11,089 nt of DNA from Rubritepida sp. (GCA_028291485.1 JAQGHZ010000295.1:1-11089); one strand, 5' to 3'. Counted from the first letter of the stretch, positions 1-7,442 are shown. Notes: generated by a model not told the origin, from the letters alone. Numbers and translations: made by a program.

Positions 1-726
1 GACGGCTACAACCTGCTCATCCACCACATCGGCATGAGCACCATCCCGACCCTCTACCGCCGGCTGGCCTATGATCCCGTCAACGGCTTCGAGCCGGTCG
101 GCCTTATCACCGAAGTGCCGATGACCATCATCGGCAAGCGGACGCTCCCGGCCGCCGACCTGCAGGAGCTGGTGACGCTGGTCCGCCGCGAGGGCCAGGG
201 CATCAACCTCGCCAATGCCGGCGTGGGCGCGGCCAGCCACCTGTGCGGCCTGCTCTTCCAGTCGGCGCTGAACGTGCAGCTGACCACCGTGCCCTATCGC
301 GGCACGGGCCCGGCGATGAACGATCTCGTCGGCGGCACGGTCGACCTGATGTGCGACCAGACGACCAACACCACCGAGCAGATCCGCGCCAACACCGTCC
401 GCGCCTACGCGGTGACGACGCCGACGCGCCTGGCCTCCCTGCCCGACCTGCCCACCGCCAACGAGGCCGGCATGCCGGGCTTCGAGGTCAGCATCTGGCA
501 CGGGCTCTACGCCCCGCGCGGCACGCCCAGCGAGATCGTGACGCGGCTCTCGCGGGCGTTGCAGGTCGCGCTGCGCGAGCCCGGTCTCATCCGCCGCTTC
601 GAGGACCTCGGCACCGAGCCGGTGGCCCAGGAGCGCGCGACGCCGGAGGCGCATCGCGCCTTCTGGCAGGCCGACATCGCCCGCTGGCGCCCGGTCATCC
701 AGGCCGCCGGCCAGTTCGCCGACTGA
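1..726 (+). CDS. Bug/TctC-family tripartite tricarboxylate transporter substrate-binding protein, 5'-truncated
   Basis: This is the C-terminal 241 residues of a periplasmic solute receptor of the Bug/TctC family, which delivers carboxylates or similar small acids to TctAB-type permeases or acts as an orphan receptor. The reading frame is open from base 1 (DGYNLLIHH...), so the true start and the signal peptide lie left of the window; the in-frame ATG at 34 falls inside a conserved segment and is not the start. Family signatures seen are YDPVNGFEPVGL near the beginning, the VPYRGTGPAMNDLVGG ligand-loop motif, RLASLPDLPTANEAGMPGF, and the APRGTP turn. Full-length family members are about 320-330 residues, so roughly a quarter is missing. 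No TctA/TctB membrane gene lies downstream; a hairpin follows directly. The ligand cannot be read from the sequence. Confidence 0.93.
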   Translation, partial: DGYNLLIHHIGMSTIPTLYRRLAYDPVNGFEPVGLITEVPMTIIGKRTLPAADLQELVTLVRREGQGINLANAGVGAASHLCGLLFQSALNVQLTTVPYRGTGPAMNDLVGGTVDLMCDQTTNTTEQIRANTVRAYAVTTPTRLASLPDLPTANEAGMPGFEVSIWHGLYAPRGTPSEIVTRLSRALQVALREPGLIRRFEDLGTEPVAQERATPEAHRAFWQADIARWRPVIQAAGQFAD

Positions 727-748
727 ATTTTTTCTGACTTTTCCTTGG

Positions 749-777
749 GAGGGGCGGCCGGATTTGGGCCGCCCCTC
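749..777 (+). terminator. GC-rich hairpin after the TctC-family gene
   Basis: A perfect 11-bp stem (GAGGGGCGGCC at 749-759 with GGCCGCCCCTC at 767-777) closes a 7-base loop, 23 bases after the stop codon. It is followed only by TTCC rather than a long U run, so it may be a weak intrinsic terminator or an mRNA 3'-end stabiliser. T-rich sequence (a six-T run just after the stop codon) lies before the stem, not after it. Confidence 0.6.
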
Positions 778-818
778 TTCCGGGCTATGATGCGCGCCAG
801 ACCGGATCCGGATTCCCG

Positions 819-1385
819 ATGCGTCCCCTCCTCGCCGTCCTCCTCACGGGCCTCGCCGCAGCCTCTCCCGCCATGGTCCTGCCAGCCCGAGCCCAACAGC
901 GGCCGGCCACGCCGCCGCCAGCGGCCGCCTCCACCACGCCAGAGCGCACCTCGGCCACCTATGGCGACTGGGTGATGCGCTGCGAGGCCCGTGCCGCGCC
1001 CGCCACCGGCCGGGGCTGCGACCTGCTGCAGTCGCTGCAGAATCAGAGCGGCCAGCCCGTGGCGCAATTCGTCCTCGGCCGCCTCCAGCGCGACGACCCG
1101 ACGCGCCTCGTCCTGCTGATTCCTCCCAGCATCACCGTCGCGGTGCCGATACGGCTCAATCTCGCCGACGGCTCGCAGCCCATCCAGATCACGCTCAAGA
1201 CCTGCGGGCCGCGCGGCTGCATCGCCGACACCGAGCTGAGCACGGCCGTGCTGACCCGGCTGCGGACCCGCGAGGCGCAAGGGCGCCTGGAATACCGCGA
1301 CGCGCTGAACGCCGAGATGGCGCTGCCCTTCTCCACGCGCGGCCTGGGCCAGGCGCTCGAGGCGCTTGGGCGCGAGGGCTTCTGA
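819..1385 (+). CDS. Invasion-associated locus B (IalB) family exported protein
   Basis: A 188-residue secreted protein resembling the IalB family, small periplasmic proteins common in alphaproteobacteria and named after a Bartonella invasion factor; most members have no proven function. The N-terminus is a clear signal peptide (hydrophobic core at residues 3-20, probable cleavage after ARA or RAQ near residues 24-26), followed by a Pro/Ala-rich linker at 28-42. The mature domain opens with the family hallmark YGDWVMRCE (48-56). Four cysteines (C55, C67, C129, C134) lie in the two usual places and probably form disulfides; the second pair is in the KTCGPRGC segment typical of the family. The ATG at 819 is chosen because it gives an intact signal peptide, although no strong Shine-Dalgarno sequence precedes it. 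It appears monocistronic, with a hairpin upstream and a long gap downstream. A role in virulence should not be assumed. Confidence 0.85.
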   Translation: MRPLLAVLLTGLAAASPAMVLPARAQQRPATPPPAAASTTPERTSATYGDWVMRCEARAAPATGRGCDLLQSLQNQSGQPVAQFVLGRLQRDDPTRLVLLIPPSITVAVPIRLNLADGSQPIQITLKTCGPRGCIADTELSTAVLTRLRTREAQGRLEYRDALNAEMALPFSTRGLGQALEALGREGF

Positions 1386-1406
1386 GGCCCCTATCCAGTC
1401 CCCGGA

Positions 1407-1433
1407 ATGCACGTCGATTACTTTAACGTGCAT
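1407..1433. repeat. Inverted repeat, possible operator
   Basis: ATGCACGT (1407-1414) is repeated exactly in reverse complement as ACGTGCAT (1426-1433) with an 11-base spacer. The right arm also sits in a second imperfect palindrome, TTAaCgTGCAtGcTAA (1423-1438), matching its own complement at 12 of 16 positions. Such overlapping dyads in an AT-rich gap suit a transcription factor site, but no known consensus is recognised. Confidence 0.4.
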
Positions 1434-1649
1434 GCTAAAGAATCATTCAATCCTGACGTGTACTTCCTGCGTCTATTCCGCAACTTTCCCCCTTAACTAT
1501 CTGGGAAGGCAACACTTGCGGTTGGCGAATCGGAGCTTCACGAGCTAGGCGGATTCCTGAAGGAATCGGCGAAGCGCCGCGACGGCCTGTCCCCCCGAGG
1601 CGGTCCCGGCTCGCGCCAGAGGCTGTTCCGGAGTTCAGGATCGATGGTG

Positions 1650-1689
1650 TTCCGGCCACTTTGCCAGGCCATTCACAGGGGGGCCGGAA
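1650..1689. repeat. Inverted repeat just upstream of the sensor kinase gene
   Basis: TTCCGGCC (1650-1657) and GGCCGGAA (1682-1689) are perfect reverse complements separated by 24 bases, ending 27 bases before the kinase start codon. This could be a leader hairpin or a regulator dyad. An 8-bp GC-rich dyad is not rare in such DNA. Confidence 0.3.
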
Positions 1690-1716
1690 TAGACCGCGCC
1701 CGCGCCACGGGCTGAG

Positions 1717-4509
1717 ATGCCCCTTGTCCGCCCGCTCCAGCGCGCCGTCCTCGGCGCCGCTCTGGCCCTGCTGCTTGTCCAGGCGCTGGCGACGGGGCTG
1801 CTCATCGAGCGCGGGCGGCAGGAGGCCCTGGCGGAGGGCGAGCGCAACGTCGAACGCATCGGCCGCGCGGTGGAAACCACCATCAACCGCCATTTCACCC
1901 AGGTCGAATCGCTGCTCTTCGGCCTGCCCACCCTCCTCGGCCCGTTGCCGCCGGGCGGCCGCTTCGACCCGAACCGGGCGAGCGAGGTGCTGCAGGAGCT
2001 GAACAACCAGAACCTCGTCTTCCGAGACCTGCTGCTGCTCGACAGCCAGGGCCAGGCGGTGGCGTCAGCGCTCAGCGTCTATCGCCGGCGGCGCTTGCCG
2101 CTGCCGAACGGACCGGGCTTCGCCGAATACGGGCTGCACGAGGGGGGGCTGCGCATCGGCGGACCGATCCGCAACCCGGCCTCGCGCGAATGGGCGCTGC
2201 TCTTCGCGCAGCCGGCCGCCGTCGCCGGCCTCCCGGGCGGGACGGCCATGGCAGAGATCCCGCTCACCGCGCTCGGCCTGCTGCTGACCTCCGGCGACGA
2301 CGCCCCTGGCCTGCGCGTCAGCCTGCTGCGCGCCGACCGCACCATTCTCGCCACCCAGCCGCATGAGGAAATCCTGGTCGGCACCAGGCCCGACGAGACC
2401 GCCGGACCGCCGAGCCTGGTCCACAGCCGCCCGACCCGCTACGGCAACCTCACCATCCGGGTGAGCCTGCCGCGCGAGGCCGCGCTGGCCGGCTGGCGCG
2501 GCGAGCTCTGGCCGGCCCTGCTCTTCTCCGGCGCCTTCGCGGTGATGATCGTGACGCTGGGCGGGCTGCTGCTCGTCCTGCTCCGCCAGCGCGACGATTC
2601 CGACGGCGAGCGTTGGCGCGTCACCCTGGCCAGCGCGCTCGACAGCATGACGGACGGCTTCGTCGTCTTCGGGCCGGACGACCGCCTCGTCATCTGCAAC
2701 CAGCGCTTCCGCGAGATGTACGCGCTGACCGCCCCCTTCCTGAAGGAGGGCGCCCTGTATCGCGACATCATGCGCGAGGGCGCGCTGCGCGGGCAGTTCC
2801 CGCAGGTCGACGGCGACATCGAGGCCTTCATCGACGACATGGCGCGCTGGCGCCGCTCCAAGGGTCCGCCGATCGAGCGCCACCTGCCCGACGGCCGCTG
2901 GGTCCTGGTCACCGAGCGCATGACGCCGGATGGCGGCACCATCGGCATCCGCACCGACATCACGGCGCTCAAGCGGGCCAACGAGGAGCTGGCGCTGGCA
3001 CGCGACGCCGCCCATGCCGAGGACGAGGCCAAGGGGCTCTTCCTCGCCCGCATGTCGCACGAGCTGCGCACGCCGCTGAACAGCATGCTCGGCTTCGCCC
3101 AGGCGCTGCTGCAGAACAGCGAGCTTGCGCCCAACCAGCGGGAGCAGCTCCGGCTGCTGCACGATGCCGGCGGCCATCTGCGCGAGCTGGTGAACCGGCT
3201 GCTGGACCTCTCCAAGATCGAGGCCGGGCAGCTCGACCTGGACTCGCGGCCCGTCACGCTGCGCCCGCTGTTGGAGGCCTGTGCCGGGCTGATGGCACCG
3301 GAGGTGGAGCGCAAGGGCCAGCGCCTGCTGCTGGAGATCGCGGCCGACACGCCCAACGTGGTCGAGGCCGACGCCATGCGGCTGCGGCAGATGCTGCTCA
3401 ACCTGCTTTCCAACGCAGTGAAGTTCACGCCGAACGGCGGCCGCGTGGCGCTGCGCGTGCGCCCGCTCGGCCGCGACCGCGACGGGCTGCGGCTCGAGGT
3501 GCAGGACAGCGGCCCCGGCGTGCCGCCCGAGAAGCGGCACCTGCTGTTCCATGACTTCTCCCAGCTCTCCCCGCATGCGGAGGGGCTGGGCACCGGCCTC
3601 GGGCTGGCCATCACGGCGCGGCTCGCGGCGGCGATGGGCGGCGCCATCGGCTGCGACGGCGAGGGCGGCCACGGCGCCGTCTTCTGGCTGGAACTGCCGC
3701 TGCCCGAGCTCGGCGCGATGCCGGAGGCCCCCGTCGTCGCGCCGGTCGCCTCTTCCGAGGGGCTGCGCGTCCTCGTGGTGGACGATCTCGCGCCCAACCG
3801 GCTCGTGCTGCAGGCGCTGCTGGAGACGGCGGGCCATCGCATGGGCTTCGTCGCCAGCGGGGCCGAGGCCCTTTCCTCCGTCGAGCGCGAGACCTGGGAC
3901 ATCGTGCTGATGGACGTGCACATGCCGGGCATGACGGGGCTGGAGGCCACGCGGCGCATCCGGCGCCTGCCTCCGCCGCGCGGCGCGGTGCCCATCCTCG
4001 GCGTCACGGCCTCGACGCTGCCGGAGGAGATCTCGGCCTGCTACGAGGCGGGGATGGACGCGCACCTCGCCAAGCCGATCGACCGCGACGCGCTGCTGGC
4101 CGCCATGGCGAAGCTCGTGACCGGGCATTCCTGGCGGCGCGCGGCGCCGGCGGCGGCGTCGGGCGCGGAAGCCGTGCCGCTGCTGAACGAGGCGACGTTG
4201 CGGCGGCTGGTCACGGAGATGGGGCCGCTCGCCGGCCACGCCATGCGCGACATGCTGGAGGAGATCCGCCAGGGCTGCGCCATTCTCGCCGAGCCGGGCA
4301 TCGCGCGCGACGTGTCGCGGATGCGGCAGGCGGCGCACATGGTGCTGGAGCCGGCGCGCAGCCTTGGCGCGGAACGGCTGAGTGCTGCCATCGATGGGCT
4401 GCAGCGGGCGATCCGCGCGACGCAGGATACAATGCCGCATCTGCGCGCACTGCCGGGCGTGGCGGCGGATTCGCTGACGGTGCTGGAGACGGTTTCGGTG
4501 GGGGCTTAG
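1717..4509 (+). CDS. Membrane hybrid sensor histidine kinase with REC and degenerate HPt-like domain
   Basis: A 930-residue inner-membrane hybrid kinase expected to pass a signal by phosphorelay. Order of parts: TM1 (about 8-30); a periplasmic sensor region of about 230 residues (35-263; PDC/Cache-like by architecture only); TM2 (265-288); a PAS domain (about 300-415); a helical linker; HisKA with the H-box MSHELRTPLN and phospho-acceptor His448; HATPase with N-box NLLSNAVKF (Asn566), G1 DSGPG (597-601) and G2 GLGTGLGL (623-630); REC with acidic pair Asp689/Asp690, phospho-acceptor Asp733, Thr764 and Lys786; and a C-terminal HPt-like helical domain (about 822-915). The kinase and receiver residues are all intact. 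In the HPt-like domain the histidine remains (His874) but the usual KGS after it reads LEP. The ATG at 1717 places TM1 at the very N-terminus, although the ribosome site is weak. No separate response regulator or output protein is visible, so the partner is elsewhere and the signal is unknown. Confidence 0.95.
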   Translation: MPLVRPLQRAVLGAALALLLVQALATGLLIERGRQEALAEGERNVERIGRAVETTINRHFTQVESLLFGLPTLLGPLPPGGRFDPNRASEVLQELNNQNLVFRDLLLLDSQGQAVASALSVYRRRRLPLPNGPGFAEYGLHEGGLRIGGPIRNPASREWALLFAQPAAVAGLPGGTAMAEIPLTALGLLLTSGDDAPGLRVSLLRADRTILATQPHEEILVGTRPDETAGPPSLVHSRPTRYGNLTIRVSLPREAALAGWRGELWPALLFSGAFAVMIVTLGGLLLVLLRQRDDSDGERWRVTLASALDSMTDGFVVFGPDDRLVICNQRFREMYALTAPFLKEGALYRDIMREGALRGQFPQVDGDIEAFIDDMARWRRSKGPPIERHLPDGRWVLVTERMTPDGGTIGIRTDITALKRANEELALARDAAHAEDEAKGLFLARMSHELRTPLNSMLGFAQALLQNSELAPNQREQLRLLHDAGGHLRELVNRLLDLSKIEAGQLDLDSRPVTLRPLLEACAGLMAPEVERKGQRLLLEIAADTPNVVEADAMRLRQMLLNLLSNAVKFTPNGGRVALRVRPLGRDRDGLRLEVQDSGPGVPPEKRHLLFHDFSQLSPHAEGLGTGLGLAITARLAAAMGGAIGCDGEGGHGAVFWLELPLPELGAMPEAPVVAPVASSEGLRVLVVDDLAPNRLVLQALLETAGHRMGFVASGAEALSSVERETWDIVLMDVHMPGMTGLEATRRIRRLPPPRGAVPILGVTASTLPEEISACYEAGMDAHLAKPIDRDALLAAMAKLVTGHSWRRAAPAAASGAEAVPLLNEATLRRLVTEMGPLAGHAMRDMLEEIRQGCAILAEPGIARDVSRMRQAAHMVLEPARSLGAERLSAAIDGLQRAIRATQDTMPHLRALPGVAADSLTVLETVSVGA

Positions 4510-4528
4510 CGAGGGGCCCTGCCCCTCG
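4510..4528. terminator. First hairpin after the kinase gene
   Basis: CGAGGGGC (4510-4517) pairs with GCCCCTCG (4521-4528) across a 3-base loop, starting right after the kinase stop codon. It is followed by GTTGTC rather than a U run. It lies between two convergent genes and, being symmetrical, could act in both directions. Together with the next hairpin it resembles the dispersed terminator-like palindromes of some Acetobacteraceae (from memory, not checked). Confidence 0.55.
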
Positions 4529-4556
4529 GTTGTCTCCGCTTCGCGGCCAACCCCCG

Positions 4557-4575
4557 CCAGGGCTTTTGGCCCTGG
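4557..4575. terminator. Second hairpin between convergent genes
   Basis: CCAGGGC (4557-4563) pairs with GCCCTGG (4569-4575) around a TTTTG loop, ending 11 bases before the stop codon of the convergent GGT-like gene. It is placed to end leftward transcription from the catabolic cluster or rightward read-through from the kinase. No long U run follows on either strand, so intrinsic termination is only probable. Confidence 0.5.
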
Positions 4576-4586
4576 ACCCTTTGACT

Positions 4587-6185
4587 TCAGCGGCGAGCCA
4601 CGGCCACCGCCCCATTCCGCCGCGGGTCGGCCGCACCGCTCAGCCGGCCCGTCCCGGGGTCGCGCCGGATGGCCTGCATGCCGCCGACGCGCATGGTGAA
4701 GGGGGTCGGAAAGGGCTGGGCGTCATGGCCCCTCTCGCGCAGGGCGTCGAACACCTCGGGCGCCACGCGGTTCTCGATCTCGACCAGGCGGCCGTCCCAG
4801 AGCCGGGCGCGCGGCGCGTCGATCGCCGCCTGAATCTCCAGCCCGAAATCCAGGTGGCTGACCATCGCCTGCGGCTGGGTCTGCAGGATCCCGTAGCTGC
4901 CGGGCGTGCCCAGCGCGAGGGTCGGCCGGCCGCCGATGGTCGAGATGCTGGGCGACATGCACATCGCGAGCGGCATGCCGGGCGCGGCCCTATTGGGGCT
5001 GCCGGGCTGCACGTCCGCCCAGTACAGGAAGTTGTTGAGCACGACCCCGGTTCCGGGAACGGCGACGCCGCTGCCGAAGACCGAGCCCAGGCTCTGGGTG
5101 ATGCAGATGAGGTTGCCCTCGCGATCGGCGATGGAGAAGGAGGTGGTGTGCCCGGGATCAGCGCCGGGCGGCGGCTCGCTCGTCCATTGCTCGGTCGGGG
5201 CCGGGACGACGACGCCCGCCCGGAGGCGTTCGCGCAGCGGCTGGACGCCCTCCTCGGAGAGGATCGCGCGCAGCTTGTCCGCGCCGGGCCGGTTGTCGGC
5301 GATCCGCACGCCGGCGGCCATGCGCACCGCCCGGAGGACGAGATCGAGGTGGTCGGCCGATTGCGGCCCTAGGGCGCCGACATCGAAGCCTTCGAGAAGG
5401 CGCAGGGTCAGCAGGAACTGGAAGCCCTCGCAGGGCGGCGGCGGCACGTGGATATCAAGGCCCCGGTAGGTGACGGAGAGCGGCTCGCGCCATTCCGGCG
5501 CGACCGAGGCGAGGTCGTCCATCGTCAGCGTGCCGCCATGCTCCGCCAGGAAGGCGATGATGCGCTTGCCGAGCTCGCCCTTGTACAGCACGTCGGCGCC
5601 GCCCTCCGCGATCTGCCGCAGCGTGGCGCCGAGCATCGGCAGCCGGGCCTGATCGCCGGGCTGGAGCGTCGCGTAGAAGGGGAAGGCGGCCGCGAAGGCC
5701 TCGCCCGTGCCGGCGGCGGCCGCGTGGGCCGGGCCGAAGCCCGTGACCTCCACATGCCCGAAGGTGGAGAATTCGAAGCCCTGCTCGGCCAGCGCGATGG
5801 CCGGCGCCAGCACCTCGCGCAGCGGCAGGCGGCCGTAGGTTGCGTGCAGCTTGCACCAGCCCGCGAGGTTGCCCGGGGTCAGCACCGCGGATGGTCCGGA
5901 GAGCAGCTCGGCGCGGGTGGTGAAGCGCTGGGGCGGGAAGGAGCGCGGGATCGGCGGCACGAAGTCCAGCACGCGGACCCGCTCCTCCGCGGCGACCCAT
6001 AGGGTCGCGAAGCCCGCGCCCGCCAGGCCGGACATGTAGGGCTCGACGACGTTCAGCGCCGATGCCACCGCCACGGCCGCGTCGAAGGCATTGCCGCCGG
6101 CCTCCAGGATCTCGCAGCCGGCGCGCGAAGCGCTGGGATGCGCGCTGGCGACCATGCCGAGATCGTCATGTCCAGTTTCGGTCAT
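4587..6185 (-). CDS. Gamma-glutamyltransferase-like Ntn hydrolase with altered substrate pocket
   Basis: A 532-residue member of the GGT family, autoprocessing N-terminal-nucleophile hydrolases that cut gamma-glutamyl or other amide bonds. Family signatures are GGNAFDAAVAVA (30-41), VVEPYMSGLAGAGF (46-59), GHTTSFSIAD (345-354) and PGTGVVLNN (377-385). By alignment Thr347 is the self-cleaving nucleophile, giving a small subunit of about 186 residues. There is no signal peptide, so it is probably cytoplasmic, and it is shorter than classical exported GGT (about 580). Residues that hold the glutamyl carboxylate in E. coli GGT look replaced: the LDFRE arginine motif is LDFVPPIP (73-80), the PLSSM serines are PLAMCM (405-410), and PGGS is PGSYG (428-432). 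Oxamate amidohydrolase-like or other acylase activity is therefore as likely as true GGT. The ATG at 6185 has a G-rich ribosome site (6196-6201) 10 bases upstream. It is the last gene of the leftward cluster, 48 bases after the HutI-like gene. Confidence 0.88.
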   Translation of the reverse strand: MTETGHDDLGMVASAHPSASRAGCEILEAGGNAFDAAVAVASALNVVEPYMSGLAGAGFATLWVAAEERVRVLDFVPPIPRSFPPQRFTTRAELLSGPSAVLTPGNLAGWCKLHATYGRLPLREVLAPAIALAEQGFEFSTFGHVEVTGFGPAHAAAAGTGEAFAAAFPFYATLQPGDQARLPMLGATLRQIAEGGADVLYKGELGKRIIAFLAEHGGTLTMDDLASVAPEWREPLSVTYRGLDIHVPPPPCEGFQFLLTLRLLEGFDVGALGPQSADHLDLVLRAVRMAAGVRIADNRPGADKLRAILSEEGVQPLRERLRAGVVVPAPTEQWTSEPPPGADPGHTTSFSIADREGNLICITQSLGSVFGSGVAVPGTGVVLNNFLYWADVQPGSPNRAAPGMPLAMCMSPSISTIGGRPTLALGTPGSYGILQTQPQAMVSHLDFGLEIQAAIDAPRARLWDGRLVEIENRVAPEVFDALRERGHDAQPFPTPFTMRVGGMQAIRRDPGTGRLSGAADPRRNGAVAVARR

Positions 6186-6203
6186 CGATGAATTTCCCCC
6201 CGG

Positions 6204-6235
6204 GATTCGGCTCGGATCGCATTCAGGACCGAATC
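6204..6235. repeat. Intercistronic inverted repeat
   Basis: GATTCGG (6204-6210) and CCGAATC (6229-6235) are perfect reverse complements with an 18-base spacer. They lie between the HutI-like stop codon (which overlaps one arm) and the ribosome site of the GGT-like gene. It could form a weak mRNA hairpin that tunes expression of the last gene, but it may be chance. Confidence 0.25.
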
Positions 6236-7442
6236 ATCGCTCCCGCCCAGTACCCCTTATAATGATCTCCCGCGGCGGGGCGCCGCCGAGCCAGTAGCAG
6301 AGCTCCGCGGGCTGGCCGATTTCCCAGAGCACGAAGTCGGCGGGCAGGCCCACGCGCAGCTCGCCCACCTTCCCCGCGAGGCCCGCGGCGTGCGCCGCGA
6401 CGACGGTGTAGCCGCGGAGCGCCTCCACCGGCGTCATGCGGAAGAAGGAGCAGCCCAGCGCCAGCACCAGCAGCGGCGAGAGGGTCGGCGAGCTGCCGGG
6501 ATTGCAGTTCGTCGCCAGCGCCATCGAGACGCCGTGCCTGCGGAAGAGATCGATCGGCGGCCGGCGCGGCTCGTGCAGGAACAGCGTGGAGCCCGGGAGC
6601 ATCATCGCGACCGTGCCGGACTTCGCCATTGCGGCGATGGAGGCCTCGCTGGAATATTCGAGGTGGTCGGCCGAAACAGCGCCGAGCGCCGCAAGCTGTC
6701 CGGCGCCGCCCACATCGCCGTACTGGTCGGTGTGGCCCTTGATCGGCAGCCCGGCCTTCTGGGCGGCGCGGTAGAGGATCATCATCTCGTCGGGCTGGAT
6801 GGAGAGGCCCTCGATGCCGCCGTCGCAGATATCGACGAGGCCCTCGGCCAGCGCGGCCGGCAGGACCACCTCGGCGAGATGGGTGAGATAGTCGCGCGAG
6901 CGGCCGGCGAATTCCGGCGGCACGACATGCGCGCCAAGGAACGAGGTGACGACGCGAATGCCGTTCTCGCGGCCCAGCTGGCGCGCGGCACGCAGCATGT
7001 CGAGCTCGCTGTCGAGGTCGAGCCCGTAGCCGGACTTGATCTCGATCGTGGTGACGCCCTCGGACATCAGGCGGTGCAGGCGCGGGGTGGCGATGGCGAC
7101 GAGCTCGTCCACGCTGGCGGCGCGTGTGGCCTTCATGGTGGCGAGGATGCCGCCGCCCTCCGCGGCCAGCTCCTTGCGGGTGGCGCCGCCGAGCTGGCGC
7201 TCGAACTCGCCGATGCGATCGCCGGCGAAGACGAGATGCGTGTGGGCGTCGACGAAGCCGGGAAGGAGGAAGCGGCCGCCGGCATGGTGGCGGCGCTTCG
7301 CCTCGGTTGCGGGCAGCTCGGACATGGGGCCGAGCCAGGCGATGACGCCGTCCTTCACGGCGAGCGCGCCGGGTTCGATGACGCCCAGCCCCTCGCCCTG
7401 CATCGTGACGAGGCGCGCGTCGGTCCAGAGGTCGTCAAACAT
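6234..7442 (-). CDS. hutI: Imidazolonepropionase-like amidohydrolase (HutI family)
   Basis: A 402-residue cytoplasmic metal-dependent amidohydrolase matching imidazolonepropionase (usual length about 400-420), which opens the imidazolone ring in histidine breakdown to give N-formimino-glutamate. Visible motifs are the metal-binding GFVDAHTHLVFAGDR (His67, His69, with Arg76 at the substrate-arginine position), IKSGYGLD (135-142), FLGAHVVP (His172), KGHTDQYGDVGG (His237, third metal histidine), AVSADHLEYSS (255-265), and MALATNCNPGSSP (307-319). Asn312 occupies the place where the superfamily usually has a metal/catalytic Asp. Asp207 stands where many HutI have Glu. The ATG at 7442 overlaps the 3' end of the Rid-Rid gene by 8 bases, implying coupled translation. 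No hutH, hutU or hutG gene is visible, so the natural substrate may be another imidazolone or hydantoin-like ring. Confidence 0.86.
   Translation of the reverse strand: MFDDLWTDARLVTMQGEGLGVIEPGALAVKDGVIAWLGPMSELPATEAKRRHHAGGRFLLPGFVDAHTHLVFAGDRIGEFERQLGGATRKELAAEGGGILATMKATRAASVDELVAIATPRLHRLMSEGVTTIEIKSGYGLDLDSELDMLRAARQLGRENGIRVVTSFLGAHVVPPEFAGRSRDYLTHLAEVVLPAALAEGLVDICDGGIEGLSIQPDEMMILYRAAQKAGLPIKGHTDQYGDVGGAGQLAALGAVSADHLEYSSEASIAAMAKSGTVAMMLPGSTLFLHEPRRPPIDLFRRHGVSMALATNCNPGSSPTLSPLLVLALGCSFFRMTPVEALRGYTVVAAHAAGLAGKVGELRVGLPADFVLWEIGQPAELCYWLGGAPPREIIIRGTGRER

Larger units (their letters stand above)
1386..1716. promoter_or_regulatory. Non-coding gap with AT-rich core, probable control region of the sensor kinase gene
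   Basis: This stretch between the IalB-like gene and the kinase shows no convincing gene; a short 60-codon frame across 1366-1548 lacks a ribosome site and family features. Bases 1441-1500 are about 43% GC by hand count, far below the surrounding genes, as expected for a promoter. Structured elements are an 8-bp inverted repeat ATGCACGT/ACGTGCAT (1407-1414 and 1426-1433), an overlapping imperfect 16-bp palindrome (1423-1438), a tight hairpin GATTCC-tgaa-GGAATC (1552-1567), and an 8-bp inverted repeat TTCCGGCC/GGCCGGAA (1650-1657 and 1682-1689) just before the kinase start. I could not assign a -35/-10 pair with confidence. Confidence 0.45.

Noticed and set aside
507..1433. 308-codon open frame on the minus strand across the TctC-like and IalB-like genes
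   Set aside because: It spans two well-supported opposite-strand genes and the hairpin between them, with low-complexity Gly/Arg-rich translation and no family signature.
1366..1548. 60-codon plus-strand frame overlapping the end of the IalB-like gene
   Set aside because: It has no ribosome site, no recognisable features, an overlap with a real gene, and codons unlike the neighbours; it is probably chance in an AT-rich spacer.
2065..4440. 791-codon open frame on the minus strand opposite the sensor kinase
   Set aside because: It is antisense to a gene with intact kinase and receiver motifs. The translation is rich in Arg, His, Gln and Ala without any domain, as expected for a GC-rich shadow frame.
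4530..5372. 280-codon plus-strand frame opposite the GGT-like gene
   Set aside because: It is antisense to conserved GGT motifs, and its translation is Arg/Gly/Asp/His-rich without a domain.
6507..6509. Asn312 in the HutI-like protein as evidence of a dead enzyme
   Set aside because: The superfamily Asp is usual here, but I recall TNCNPG at this site in other alphaproteobacterial HutI proteins (unverified). All metal histidines are intact, so inactivation is not supported.
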